64,000 nucleotides of DNA from Dyadobacter sp. NIV53 (GCF_019711195.1 NZ_CP081299.1:186001-250000), one strand, 5' to 3'. Shown: positions 17,636-27,809, counted from the stretch's first letter. Numbers and translations: made by a program. The notes: generated by a model from the letters alone, not told the origin.

Positions 17636-17946
17636 ATTTACTATTTATATGCAGCCGTAACCAATGGCGGAGCCCAACTGCAGAGAGAATTTTTGATTGT
17701 CCGGATTATCCCTCAAAGTCTGCCGGAATTTCAGGTGTTGCACGAATCAAACTAAATGAAAAATTAGTTATTTGGGCTGATTTAATTTTTGTTATGGAAA
17801 AACGACATCGTACCGTCGTTCAGGAAAGATTTCCTTATGAACTAGCCGGTAAAAAAATCATAGTTTTAGATATTTCTGATGACTACCAGTTTATGGATGA
17901 AGAATTAATAGAAATACTTAAAAATGGTGTAGAGCCCTATTTGTGA
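17632..17946 (+). CDS. small low-molecular-weight protein tyrosine phosphatase-like protein (COG4551 type)
   Basis: A 104-aa protein. The only plausible start is TTG at 17632-17634, overlapping the lspA stop. The phosphate-binding loop CSRNQWRS, close to the N-terminus, is the C-x5-R-S signature of low-molecular-weight phosphatases. FVMEKRHR matches the middle of the family, and LDISDDY near the C-terminus may carry the general acid. Length agrees with the short COG4551 branch rather than full 150-aa LMW-PTPs. The physiological substrate is unknown; coupling to lspA is seen directly. Confidence 0.8.
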   Translation: MNLLFICSRNQWRSPTAERIFDCPDYPSKSAGISGVARIKLNEKLVIWADLIFVMEKRHRTVVQERFPYELAGKKIIVLDISDDYQFMDEELIEILKNGVEPYL

Positions 17947-17958
17947 CTTCTAATCAAG

Positions 17959-18065
17959 ATAAAGGCCCAGTCTGAACGGCATTATTAGCGAAAAAAAGTG
18001 AATAATAGTTTTCCTGGATTGCATTTAGCCTGGCTTTGCCGTTCAGACCGGTAGCGCACCTTTAT
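17959..18065. repeat. intergenic inverted-repeat element, family 1, copy 1
   Basis: A 107-bp element. Outer arms are ATAAAGG (17959-17965) and CCTTTAT (18059-18065); inner perfect 11-bp arms are TCTGAACGGCA (17971-17981) and TGCCGTTCAGA (18037-18047). The right end, GCCGTTCAGACCGG (18038-18051), recurs with one change at 47272-47285. It sits between a convergent gene pair, immediately before a terminator. Confidence 0.6.
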
Positions 18066-18068
18066 AAC

Positions 18069-18096
18069 AAAAAACTCCTGCAAGCAGGAGTTTTTT
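18069..18096. terminator. bidirectional intrinsic terminator
   Basis: A perfect CTCCTGC/GCAGGAG stem with a two-base loop is flanked by six A on one side and six T on the other, so it can work for both the phosphatase gene (+) and the aconitase gene (-). Confidence 0.9.
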
Positions 18097-18124
18097 GTTA
18101 TCAGGGAAATTTTATTTTAGTAGA

Positions 18125-20395
18125 TTATGCTCCTACAACCGAACGGCGAATGATATTCAAAGCAGAACCTGCTTTAAACCATTCTATTTGTTGTGCATTA
18201 TAAGTATGGTTAACAGCAAATTCCTCGCTGGTACCATCAATATGATGCAAAACAATTGTTAGAGGAACACCTTCTGTAAAAGTATCCAGTCCAATGATGT
18301 CAATAGAATCGTCTTCCTGGATTTTTTCATAATCGGCATTGTTGGCAAAAGTCAATGCCAGCATACCTTGTTTTTTAAGGTTGGTTTCATGAATCCGGGC
18401 AAATGATTTTACCAGAATCGCACGAACACCAAGAAAACGAGGTTCCATGGCGGCATGTTCACGGGATGAACCTTCACCATAGTTTTCATCACCAACCACT
18501 ATTGTTCCGATCCCATGTGCTTTATAATCACGTTGAACCGCAGGAACTTCTGCATATTGGTTACTCAGCTGGTTTTTAACAGTGTTGGTTTTTTCGTTGT
18601 AGAAATTGACCGCACCAATGAGCATGTTATTAGAAATATTATCCAAATGGCCGCGGTATTTCAACCAAGGGCCAGCCATTGAAATGTGGTCAGTTGTACA
18701 TTTTCCTTTTGCTTTGATAAGCAGTTTCAAGCCTTTCAGGTCAGTGCCTTCCCATTCCTTGAAAGGTTCCAGAAGCTGAAGACGATCAGAAGTAGGGCTA
18801 ACTAAAACCTGTACCGTACTACCATCCTCAGCAGGAGCCTGATATCCTGCATCTTCAACATCAAATCCTCTCGTTGGAAGTTCCAGGCCACTTGGTTCAT
18901 CAAGCATCACTTCAACCCCATCCGTATTTGTCAACTTATCAAATCGGGGGTCAAAAGTAAGACGACCGGCGATTGCTAAAGCTGTAACTATTTCAGGAGA
19001 GGCAACAAACGAGTGCGTATTTGGGTTACCATCAGCACGTTTCGAGAAGTTACGATTGAAAGAAGTAATAATGGAGTTTTTCTCGCCTTTCTCAGCACCA
19101 TGTCTTGCCCATTGGCCAATACAGGGCCCACAAGCGTTCGCCAAAACCACACCGCCAATTTTAGCAAAAGTATCAAGGAAACCATCACGGGCAACAGTAA
19201 AACGTACCTGTTCGGATCCCGGTGTAATGGTATATTCAGAAGTGACAACCAGTTTTTTATCAACAGCCTGCTGTGCAAGAGAGGCCGCACGGCTCATATC
19301 CTCATAAGAAGAGTTGGTACAAGATCCGATCAAACCTACCGAAAGTACTTCCGGCCATCCGTTTTCTCTAACTGCGGTAGCAAATTTAGAAAGCGGCCAT
19401 GCAAGATCCGGAGTAAATGGTCCGTTTACATGAGGTTCAAGTGTAGAAAGATCAAGTTCAATTAATTGGTCATAATATGTCGCAGGATCTGCATAAACTT
19501 CGTCATCAGCTCTGAGATATGAACTTACAGCATCCGCAGCGTCAGCCACATCAGCGCGGTCTGTTGCACGAAGATAATCCGATATTTTTTTGTCGTAAGT
19601 AAAGATAGAAGTAGTCGCTCCAATCTCGGCTCCCATATTACAGATTGTACCTTTACCGGTTGCAGAAAGGCTTTCAGCTCCTTCGCCGAAGTATTCAACA
19701 ATATAACCTGTACCACCTTTAACAGTTAACTGGCCGGCAACCCAAAGTATTACATCTTTTGCTGCTGTCCATCCACTGAGTTTCCCTGTTAGTTTCACAC
19801 CAATCAGGCGGGGCATTTTCAATTCCCATGCTAAGCCTGACATTACATCACTGGCATCGGCACCGCCCACGCCAATCGCGATCATACCTAAACCACCAGC
19901 GTTAGGTGTATGTGAATCCGTTCCGATCATCATACCACCCGGAAATGCATAATTTTCTAAAACAACCTGGTGAATAATTCCGGCTCCTGCTTTCCAGAAA
20001 CCTAAACCATATTTGTCTGAAACGGACGAAAGAAAATCATAAACCTCTTTATTTTTGTCTTCAGCATTTTTCAAATCCTGTACTGCTCCAACCTCCGCCT
20101 GAATAAGGTGATCGCAATGTACAGTTGACGGAACAGCAACCTGAGGCCTTCCTGCCTGCATGAATTGTAAAAGAGCCATTTGAGCAGTCGCATCCTGCAT
20201 CGCAACACGGTCTGGCGCAAAGTCTACATAAGCCTTTCCGCGCTCATAAACCTGTGTAGGCATACCTTCCCACAAATGAGAATACAAGATTTTTTCTGCC
20301 AATGTTAAAGGCCGCCCTTCTATTTGACGCGCAGCTTCCACCCTTTCTTTCATTCGGGTGTATACACCCTTAATCATATCTAAGTCAAACGCCAT
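18125..20395 (-). CDS. aconitate hydratase (AcnA/mitochondrial-like)
   Basis: A 756-aa aconitase that interconverts citrate and isocitrate in the TCA cycle. It begins MAFDLDMIKGVYTRMKERV, typical of the Bacteroidota form related to the mitochondrial enzyme. The [4Fe-4S] cysteines are in GSCTNSSYEDM and ACGPCIGQW; IGTDSHTPNAGGLGMIAIGVGGADA and the swivelling C-terminal domain motif GDENYGEGSSREHAAMEPR are intact. Its start lies 135 bp downstream of acnB on the same strand, so the two may be co-transcribed; the gap holds no clear promoter. Confidence 0.93.
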   Translation of the reverse strand: MAFDLDMIKGVYTRMKERVEAARQIEGRPLTLAEKILYSHLWEGMPTQVYERGKAYVDFAPDRVAMQDATAQMALLQFMQAGRPQVAVPSTVHCDHLIQAEVGAVQDLKNAEDKNKEVYDFLSSVSDKYGLGFWKAGAGIIHQVVLENYAFPGGMMIGTDSHTPNAGGLGMIAIGVGGADASDVMSGLAWELKMPRLIGVKLTGKLSGWTAAKDVILWVAGQLTVKGGTGYIVEYFGEGAESLSATGKGTICNMGAEIGATTSIFTYDKKISDYLRATDRADVADAADAVSSYLRADDEVYADPATYYDQLIELDLSTLEPHVNGPFTPDLAWPLSKFATAVRENGWPEVLSVGLIGSCTNSSYEDMSRAASLAQQAVDKKLVVTSEYTITPGSEQVRFTVARDGFLDTFAKIGGVVLANACGPCIGQWARHGAEKGEKNSIITSFNRNFSKRADGNPNTHSFVASPEIVTALAIAGRLTFDPRFDKLTNTDGVEVMLDEPSGLELPTRGFDVEDAGYQAPAEDGSTVQVLVSPTSDRLQLLEPFKEWEGTDLKGLKLLIKAKGKCTTDHISMAGPWLKYRGHLDNISNNMLIGAVNFYNEKTNTVKNQLSNQYAEVPAVQRDYKAHGIGTIVVGDENYGEGSSREHAAMEPRFLGVRAILVKSFARIHETNLKKQGMLALTFANNADYEKIQEDDSIDIIGLDTFTEGVPLTIVLHHIDGTSEEFAVNHTYNAQQIEWFKAGSALNIIRRSVVGA

Positions 20396-20530
20396 AGTAA
20401 TTAAATTAATGTCTATACATTCACACTTATCAAAAACTGAGCCACCAACGATTAAATGGTGTATTTCCGTTTAGAATGATCGCCGCCTGTAAATTAAGGA
20501 TCCAGGCCTGCGAAACACTCAGAACAGATT

Positions 20531-23302
20531 CTATCTGCTTAACTGCTTAACAGGAGGCGCGAATTTGGTCAGGTCAATGCCAACTACAGCAGCTTTGTAT
20601 TCATCTATATTAGGAATCCGGCCAAGGATTGCAGACAACACAACCACTGGTGTGGATGCAAGCAGTGATTCTCCTTTTTTACGATCCGAATCTTCAACGA
20701 CTCTTCCCTGGAAAAGACGGGTTGATGTTGCCAAAACAGTGTCCCCTTTTGCAGCTTTTTCCTGATTACCCATGCAAAGGTTGCAGCCAGGACGTTCCAG
20801 ATACATCATATTTTCGTATTCTGTACGTGCCGCAACTTTCGGAGCACTATCGTTAAACTCGAAACCTGAATACTTCTGCAATACCTCCCAATCACCTTCA
20901 TTTTTGAGCTCTTCTACAATGTTGTAGGTAGGTGCTGCCACTACGAGCGGTGCATGGAATTCAACCTTACCTTGTTGTTCTTCAAGGTTCCTAAGCATTT
21001 GAGAAACAATTTTCAGATCTCCCTTGTGAACCATACAGGAACCGACAAAACCAAGATCTACTTTTTTATCTCCGCCATAGTGCGAGAGCGTCCGAATTGT
21101 ATCGTGCGTGTAGCGCTTGGAAACGTCTTTATTATTGACATCAGGATCCGCAATCATTGGCTCAATGATCACATCAAGGTCAATAACCACTTCTGCAAAA
21201 TACTTTGCATTTGCATCCGGAACCAGCGCTGGTTTTTCACCTGATTTAATCTCTGCAATCCTCTTATCAGCCTTGTTGATCAATCCCTGAAGAACCTGTT
21301 TATGGTTTTCCATACCCTTGTCGATCATGATCTGGATTCTGCCCTTTGCAATTTCCAGTGATTCAATCAGTGTGTCGTCTTCAGAGATACAGATGGAGGC
21401 TTTTGCCTTCATCTCTGCAGTCCAGTCTGTAAAAGTAAATGCCTGGTCAGCTGGAAGTGTTCCGAGATGAACTTCAATGATCCTGCCCTGGAACACGTTC
21501 TCTCCGCCAAACTTCTGGAGCATCTGAGCTTGCGTTGCATGAACTACATCACGGAAATCCATGTGATCCTTCATGTCGCCCTTGAACGTCACCTTTACAG
21601 ATTCAGGAATTGGCATCGACGCTTCACCTGTAGCAAGCGCAAGCGCAACCGTTCCGGAGTCAGCACCGAAAGCAACGCCTTTGGACATTCTTGTGTGAGA
21701 ATCGCCACCAATGATGATCGCCCACTCGTCAATCGTGATATCGTTAAGAACTTTATGAATTACATCGGTCATAGCATGATATTCCCCTTTCGGGTCCCGC
21801 GCAGTAATAAGTCCGAAATCATTCATAAACTTCATCAGTTTTGGAATATTGGCCTGTGCTTTTTTATCCCATACTGACGCAGTGTGACAACCCGACTGGT
21901 ATGCACCGTCAACGATTGGCGAAATGACCGTAGCCGCCATTGATTCCAGTTCCTGAGCGGTCATAAGACCGGTAGTATCCTGTGATCCTACGATATTGAC
22001 CTCAACACGTACATCCGAACCGGCGTGCAAAACTTTGCCCGGAGTGATACCAACAGCATTTCTGTTAAAGATTTTCTCTACTGCTGTCAGACCTTGATCC
22101 TCGTAAGAAATCTCCTTCGACGGAGCAAATACCAGAGGAATTTCAATCCCCAGAATCTTTGATGCGATTGTTTGTATTTTTTTACCAAATACAATAGCGT
22201 ATGATCCGCCAGCCCTTATAAATTCCCTTTTCTGAGGTGTAAGAGCCTTAGAAATATCGATCAGTTCCTGATCACCGTTATAAAGCTTTTTTGTTTTCGT
22301 ATTGATCGTAAGCACCGTGCCCGTAGCAACAGAATAAGTTTCCTCTAAAACAGGGTCACCATTTTCATTACGAACAATGTTACCATCTCCATCCAGTTTT
22401 TTCACCCAGTTTTTGAGATCAATACCAATGCCACCGGTAACGTCAACAGTTGTGAGAAAAATAGGAGAAATACCATTTGTTCCTCCAACGATCGGAGCAA
22501 TATTTACGAATGGGATGTATGGGCTCGCTTGTTTACCAGTCCACAAAGCCACATTGTTTACTCCTGACATTCTTGATGAACCTACACCCATCGTGCCCTT
22601 CTCAGCAATCAGCATCACGCTCTTGTCAGGATGTTCTTCCTGTAAAGCTTTGATTTCCTGCTGCGCCTTGGGAGTGATCATACATAACCCATGAAGTTCG
22701 CGGTCGGACCGCGAGTGGGCCTGGTTACCAGGAGAAAGCAAATCAGTCGAGATATCGCCCTCGCCGGCAATAAAAGTAACTATCTTAATTTCTTCAGCTA
22801 TATCCGGAAGATTTGTAAAGAATTCAGCCTGAGCATAGCTTTCAAGAATTTCCTTAGCAATTTCGTTACCACTTTTGAATGCCTCCTTTAAACGGTCTAC
22901 ATCCGCATCATAAAGGAAAACCTGTGTTTTAAGAACCTTTGCAGCTTCTTTAGCCTTAAAGAAATCGTCACCCAGAGCTATATCAAGTAATACTTCAATA
23001 GAAGGCCCGCCTTTCATGTGAGATAATAACTCAAATGCAAAGGCCTGTGATATTTCTTCCAGTACGGATTCGCCAAGAATAATTTCTTTTAAAAACCTGG
23101 CTTTCACACCAGCAGCACTAGTGGTTCCTGGTAAGGTGTTGTAAATAAAAAATCTAAGAGAATCTTCCCGATATTCGTTAGCTGAATCTTTAATTTGAGC
23201 AATGATTTCACCTAGCAATTCGGCACCATCAATTGGCTTTGGATGAAGCCCCTGGGTTTTTCTTTCTTCAATCTCTTTGATGTAATCCTTATAAATATTC
23301 AT
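20531..23302 (-). CDS. acnB: aconitate hydratase B / 2-methylisocitrate dehydratase
   Basis: A 923-aa AcnB-type enzyme. It has the AcnB-specific N-terminal helical repeat domain (about 1-160), then the swivel domain (ITPKAQQEIKALQ, GTMGVGSSRMSGVNN), then the catalytic domains with GGDSHTRMSKGVAFGADSG. Cluster cysteines are in VGSCMVHKGD and RPGCNLCMGNQ. AcnB dehydrates and hydrates citrate and, in the methylcitrate cycle, 2-methylisocitrate. It is longer than the E. coli protein (about 865 aa), as usual in Bacteroidota. It is divergent from topA and upstream of the second aconitase. Confidence 0.95.
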   Translation of the reverse strand: MNIYKDYIKEIEERKTQGLHPKPIDGAELLGEIIAQIKDSANEYREDSLRFFIYNTLPGTTSAAGVKARFLKEIILGESVLEEISQAFAFELLSHMKGGPSIEVLLDIALGDDFFKAKEAAKVLKTQVFLYDADVDRLKEAFKSGNEIAKEILESYAQAEFFTNLPDIAEEIKIVTFIAGEGDISTDLLSPGNQAHSRSDRELHGLCMITPKAQQEIKALQEEHPDKSVMLIAEKGTMGVGSSRMSGVNNVALWTGKQASPYIPFVNIAPIVGGTNGISPIFLTTVDVTGGIGIDLKNWVKKLDGDGNIVRNENGDPVLEETYSVATGTVLTINTKTKKLYNGDQELIDISKALTPQKREFIRAGGSYAIVFGKKIQTIASKILGIEIPLVFAPSKEISYEDQGLTAVEKIFNRNAVGITPGKVLHAGSDVRVEVNIVGSQDTTGLMTAQELESMAATVISPIVDGAYQSGCHTASVWDKKAQANIPKLMKFMNDFGLITARDPKGEYHAMTDVIHKVLNDITIDEWAIIIGGDSHTRMSKGVAFGADSGTVALALATGEASMPIPESVKVTFKGDMKDHMDFRDVVHATQAQMLQKFGGENVFQGRIIEVHLGTLPADQAFTFTDWTAEMKAKASICISEDDTLIESLEIAKGRIQIMIDKGMENHKQVLQGLINKADKRIAEIKSGEKPALVPDANAKYFAEVVIDLDVIIEPMIADPDVNNKDVSKRYTHDTIRTLSHYGGDKKVDLGFVGSCMVHKGDLKIVSQMLRNLEEQQGKVEFHAPLVVAAPTYNIVEELKNEGDWEVLQKYSGFEFNDSAPKVAARTEYENMMYLERPGCNLCMGNQEKAAKGDTVLATSTRLFQGRVVEDSDRKKGESLLASTPVVVLSAILGRIPNIDEYKAAVVGIDLTKFAPPVKQLSR

Positions 23303-23546
23303 TAATCAAAATTGGGATTATCAGTTGTCAATAAACACGCGAAAATACTAAAATAACCAACATCAATAGGGTTCTAATTGTATTTTACAGCTATTTAGCA
23401 TCATTATGAACTAACGTCGCATTTAATCAACCGTAACACGGTAATTTTTGTTCTTTAATTGTATGATTAATTATGAAATATGGTGTAAAAATCAGGTAAT
23501 AAAAGTACCTCAAAATCAAATTTATCATACAGCTTTTCTAAAGTAC

Positions 23547-23579
23547 TTTGATTTTTTGCAGGTTTGTGCCCTATATTTG
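23547..23579 (+). promoter_or_regulatory. Bacteroidota-type promoter of topA
   Basis: TTTG at 23547-23550 and TATATTTG at 23572-23579 are separated by 21 bp, matching the TTTG-N19-21-TAnnTTTG consensus of the Bacteroidota primary sigma factor. It lies 39 bp before the topA ATG. The rest of the 316-bp divergent gap with acnB is AT-rich, without another feature I can support. Confidence 0.7.
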
Positions 23580-23618
23580 AGCATCGAAAGTGCTGTTTAG
23601 TATATTAAATCCAAAATT

Positions 23619-26037
23619 ATGTCTAAAAATCTGGTGATCGTTGAGTCACCGGCGAAGGCCAAAACCATTGAAAGTTATTTAGGCGCAGACTTCACTGTCA
23701 AGTCTAGTTTTGGACACGTTCGTGATCTTCCGGAGCATGATATGGGTGTCGACGTAGACAATGGTTTTTTGCCATCCTACGAAATCTCGGCCGATAAAGT
23801 AAAGGTCATATCGGAATTAAAAAAACTGGCAAAAGGTGCGGAAGTATGGCTTGCAACGGATGATGACCGTGAAGGAGAAGCGATATCATGGCATTTAAAA
23901 GAAGCATTGGGCCTGCCTGATGATACCAAAAGAATTGTATTCAGGGAAATCACTAAAACGGCTCTTCAAAATGCGATCCTGAAACCGCGTATTATAGATG
24001 TAGACCTTGTTGACGCCCAGCAGGCACGCCGGATTTTAGATCGTTTAGTAGGTTACGAGCTTTCCCCTGTACTTTGGAAAAAAATAAGAATTGGTAAATC
24101 CAACCTTTCCGCGGGTCGCGTACAGTCGGTAGCCGTTCGTATTATTGTAGAACGCGAGCGCGAAATTGAAGCATTTAATAGTAAAGGCAGTTTTAAAATT
24201 ACAGCGAGTTTTAATCTTGGAAATGGTAAAGTTTTATATGCCGAACTATCAAAAAACTTCGCGTTAGAAACCGACGCAATGGCATTTCTTGAGAAATGTG
24301 TCGGAGCAGAATTTTCAATAAAGAATCTTGAAGTAAAACCAGCAAAAAAAACACCGGCACCGCCATTCACTACTTCTACATTACAACAGGAGGCTTCCAG
24401 GAAATTAAGTTTTTCAGTTGCCCAGACCATGACGGTCGCCCAGCGTTTATATGAAGCAGGTAAAATATCCTATATGCGTACGGACTCTACCAATTTATCG
24501 GAAGAGGCATTACAAAAAGCACAGGATCAGATCATAAAAGAGTACGGAAAAGAATATTTTTTCAAAAGAATTTTTAAGACCAAAAATGAATCGGCGCAGG
24601 AAGCTCACGAAGCCATCAGGCCAACTGATTTTTCTACATTAAATGCCAGTAGTGACCGTAACGAGCAGCGATTGTACGAGCTGATCTGGAAACGAGCTAT
24701 TGCCTCCCAAATGTCGGATGCACAACTTGAAAGAACGACTGCTACGATTAAGATTTCCACTACTTCCAGAAGAACTTATAGCTCAGGGAGAAGTAATCAA
24801 ATTTGAAGGGTTCCTCAAAGTGTACCTGGAATCGAGTGATGAAGAAAGTGATGAAGAGCAAAAAGGAATGTTGCCACCATTAAATATCAATCAGATACTT
24901 CAACTGGCAGTAATGAAAGCAACTGAACGCTTCACCAGAAATCCACCCCGGTATACTGAAGCCAGTTTGGTTAAGAAGCTTGAAGAAATGGGAATTGGAC
25001 GGCCATCTACCTATGCTCCTACCATTTCCACCATTCTGCGCAGGGAATATGTGATCAAAGAAGACCGTGCGGGAATTGAAAGAGAGTTCAAGGAAATGTC
25101 TTTGACTGAAAATCTTATTTTTAGTAAGATCAACAAGGAAACTTACGGGACAGAAAAATCGAAGTTATTTCCTACGAGTACAGGGATGGTTGTAAATGAT
25201 TTTTTGGTAAACAATTTTGAAGATATTGTAAACTATACTTTTACAGCAAAAGTTGAAAAGGATTTTGACCATATTGCTGACGGGGAACTTGCCTGGCAGA
25301 AAATGATCAGCAATTTTTATACACCATTTCAAAAGAAAATTACTGAAGTCAAAGAAGAAGCCATAGATAGAAGCCTTACTTCGCGTGACCTTGGAGAAGA
25401 TCCTGTTTCGGGCAAAAAGATATCAGTAAGGATTGGAAAATACGGACCTTATGTCCAGATCGGTGATGCTGAGGACGAAGAAAAACCAAAATTTGCGAGT
25501 TTACTGAAAGGCCAGCTTATGGAAACCATTAAGGTTGAAGAAGCAATGGAACTGTTCAAATTACCACGAACTGTTGGTGTTTTTGAAGAAAAAGAAATGT
25601 CAGTGAACATAGGCAAATTCGGCCCTTATGTAAAACATGATGGTAAATACTATTCCCTGAAACCAACGGACGACCCGATGGCGGTAACGGAAGACCGTCT
25701 TGTTGAAGTAATAGAAGAAAAAAGATTACTGGAAAGCAGCAGGCTAATTAAGGAATTTGAAGAAAATGAGAACGTAAAAGTCCTGAACGGAAGATATGGC
25801 CCTTATGTTGCATTTGAAAAAAGAAACCTGAAAATTCCGAAAGGAACAGATCCTGCCAGCCTGACATACGAAGAAATACTAAAAATAGCTGCTGATACGC
25901 CTGATAAACCTGCTGGTCGCGGATTCAAAAAAGCAGCACCAAAAACCGCTGCACCGAAGAAAGAAGCAGTCAAAAAGGAAACGGTTAAGAAAGAAACAGT
26001 CAAAAAGCCTGTAGCTAAAAAAGTAGTAAAGAAATAA
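23619..26037 (+). CDS. topA: DNA topoisomerase I, reading frame broken by one base
   Basis: Type IA topoisomerase, about 805 aa, which relaxes negative supercoils. The first frame (from ATG 23619) holds the Toprim domain (NLVIVESPAKAKTIESYL, LATDDDREGEAI) and the catalytic Tyr285 in SYMRTDSTNLS. It ends at 24806 out of phase. The +1 frame continues at EELIAQGEVIKFEGFL with IGRPSTYAPTIS, then three GPYV repeats (YGPYVQIG, FGPYVKHDG, YGPYVAF) and a Lys-rich tail built of KKET/VKK units. One extra base lies at about 24764-24767 (TTCC); removing it gives TTSEELIAQGEV. Because topA is normally essential, a sequencing or assembly error is the likely cause. Confidence 0.92.
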
Positions 26038-26042
26038 AATAA

Positions 26043-26151
26043 AGGTTTCACGCTAAGTAATGAAGAAAAAAACGGGGAGAATACTAAGAAAACTCTTCGC
26101 CCTTTGCTCTTTAACTGCGCGGCGTCCGCTTACCTACTCTGCGTGAAACCT
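26043..26151. repeat. intergenic inverted-repeat element, family 2, copy B
   Basis: A 109-bp element between topA and the sirtuin gene. Ends are inverted: AGGTTTCACGCTAAGT at 26043-26058 against ACTCTGCGTGAAACCT at 26136-26151 (14 of 16 paired). It shares the end organisation and CTCTGCGT word with copy A at 12083-12183. Confidence 0.65.
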
Positions 26152-26171
26152 GTCTTCACCCGGCACACAAA

Positions 26172-26858
26172 ATGAAAAAACTAGTCGTTCTTACCGGAGC
26201 AGGAATCAGTGCTGAAAGCGGTATCAGCACTTTTCGGGATAATGGTGGCTTATGGGATACTTACAGAATTGAAGATGTAGCCACTCCCGAAGCCTGGGAG
26301 AGAAATCAGGAACTGGTACTGCAATTTTATAACGAAAGAAGAAAACAAGCAGAATCTGTAAAACCAAATGCTGCTCATTACGCGTTGGTTGAGCTGGAAA
26401 AAGACTACGATGTCACGATTATAACACAGAATGTAGATAATCTGCATGAAATAGCAGGATCATCCAAAGTGATCCATTTACACGGCGAATTGTTCAAATC
26501 CCGTAGTACTAAAAATCCCGAACTGGTTTATGAAATGAAATCCTGGGAACTGAAGACCGGCGATTTGTGTGAACTGGGAAGCCAGCTTCGCCCACATATT
26601 GTCTGGTTTGGTGAAGAAGTTCCTATGATGGATATGGCCGTAGAAATCACCGAAAAAGCTGATATTTTTGCTGTCATTGGTACATCCCTTGCTGTTTATC
26701 CGGCAGCAGGACTTGTAAATTACATAGAACTATCCAAACCCATTTTCATCATTGATCCTGCACAACCTGAAATCAGGCTGAAACACAACATGATTTTTAT
26801 TCAGGAAAAGGCAACGGTGGGAATGGAGATACTGAAAAAAGAATTATCATCATTGTAA
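26172..26858 (+). CDS. Sir2-family NAD-dependent protein deacylase, zinc ribbon absent
   Basis: A 228-aa sirtuin. NAD-binding motifs are GAGISAESGISTFRDNGGLW and TQNVDNLHE, the catalytic His is in LHGEL, and the C-terminal GTSLAVYPAAG is intact. FYNERRKQ contains the Tyr-x-x-Arg pair that in class III sirtuins (SIRT5, CobB) reads acidic acyl groups, so desuccinylase-type activity is plausible. The four zinc-binding Cys expected after the LHG motif are missing; the only Cys near the region is in GDLCELG. The gene stands 46 bp upstream of folD in the same direction. Confidence 0.88.
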   Translation: MKKLVVLTGAGISAESGISTFRDNGGLWDTYRIEDVATPEAWERNQELVLQFYNERRKQAESVKPNAAHYALVELEKDYDVTIITQNVDNLHEIAGSSKVIHLHGELFKSRSTKNPELVYEMKSWELKTGDLCELGSQLRPHIVWFGEEVPMMDMAVEITEKADIFAVIGTSLAVYPAAGLVNYIELSKPIFIIDPAQPEIRLKHNMIFIQEKATVGMEILKKELSSL

Positions 26859-26904
26859 AGCTGAGAGCCCGGAGCAATCAGCTAAAAGCTAAATAAAATT
26901 ATCA

Positions 26905-27785
26905 ATGCAATTACTTGACGGGAAAGCAATTTCAGCCCAGATCAAATCCGAAATTAAAATTGAAGTTGAAAACTGGATATCTTCCGGTGGTAAAAAACCG
27001 CATTTGGCAGCCATATTGGTTGGACAGGATGGAGCAAGCGAAACATATGTTGCTTCTAAAATCCGCAGTTGTGAAGAAATTGGCTTCACTTCTACCCTAC
27101 TAAGATTCGGCGCCGATACAACTGAATCTGAACTTCTGGAAGCGGTAGAATCTTTAAATCAGAATCCTGATGTGGATGGATTTATCGTTCAGCTTCCATT
27201 ACCCAAACATATTTCTGAAAATACGATTATGGAAGCCGTTGATCCAAAAAAGGACGTGGACGGTTTTCATCCAATCAATGTAGGCCGTATGTGTAAAGGC
27301 CTTCCTGCATACATTTCTGCGACACCGTTTGGTATTCTTGAAATGCTGATACGTGCGGGAATTGAAACTAGTGGCAAACATTGTGTAGTAATCGGCCGCA
27401 GCCAGATTGTTGGCCTGCCCATGAGCATTTTGATGCAACGTAATGAATATCCGGGCAATTGCACAGTTACGATCACACACAGTAAAACTAAAAATCTGAA
27501 AGAAGTTTGTCGGACAGCTGATATTTTAATTGTTGCACTTGGCCGTCCTGAATTTGTAACTGCTGAGTATGTAAAAGATGGTGCGGTTGTCATTGACGTA
27601 GGAATCAGCCGTGTTGAAGATGCATCCAAAAAAAGCGGCTTTGCCATAAAAGGTGATGTGAATTTTAATGATGTGGCTCCAAAAGCCAGTTTTATTACCC
27701 CTGTTCCGGGGGAGTCGGTTTAATGACTATTTGCGGCTTGCTGACTAACACTTTAAAGGCAGCTCGGAAGGAAATTTATGATTGA
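26905..27785 (+). CDS. folD: bifunctional methylenetetrahydrofolate dehydrogenase/cyclohydrolase, 3' end frameshifted
   Basis: FolD interconverts 5,10-methylene-, methenyl- and 10-formyl-tetrahydrofolate. Motifs are GQDGASETYVASKIRSCEEIG (catalytic Lys), DGFIVQLPLPKH, DPKKDVDGFHPINVG and the dinucleotide fold CVVIGRSQIVGLP. The frame as given stops early at 27723 after FITPVPGESV. With six instead of five G at 27708-27712 it reads PVPGGVGLMTICGLL and continues through NTLKAARKEIYD to TGA 27783-27785, giving about 293 aa, the normal length. The lost residues include the highly conserved PVPGGVGPMT-type segment, so the truncated form would probably be inactive. Sequencing error is likely. Confidence 0.93.
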
Positions 27786-27809
27786 GTGAATTGAAGATAT
27801 TAAAGTATG

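Noticed and set aside
19013..19465. 150-codon plus-strand frame opposite the aconitase
   Set aside because: Antisense shadow within a highly conserved enzyme; no motif of its own.
21467..21877. 136-codon plus-strand frame opposite acnB
   Set aside because: Antisense shadow; Arg/His-rich composition typical of reverse reading of conserved coding DNA.
25950..26037. Tandem repeat in the topA tail as a mobile or variable repeat
   Set aside because: The Lys-rich KKET/VKK units are a common basic C-terminal tail of Bacteroidota topoisomerase I, better explained as coding low complexity.
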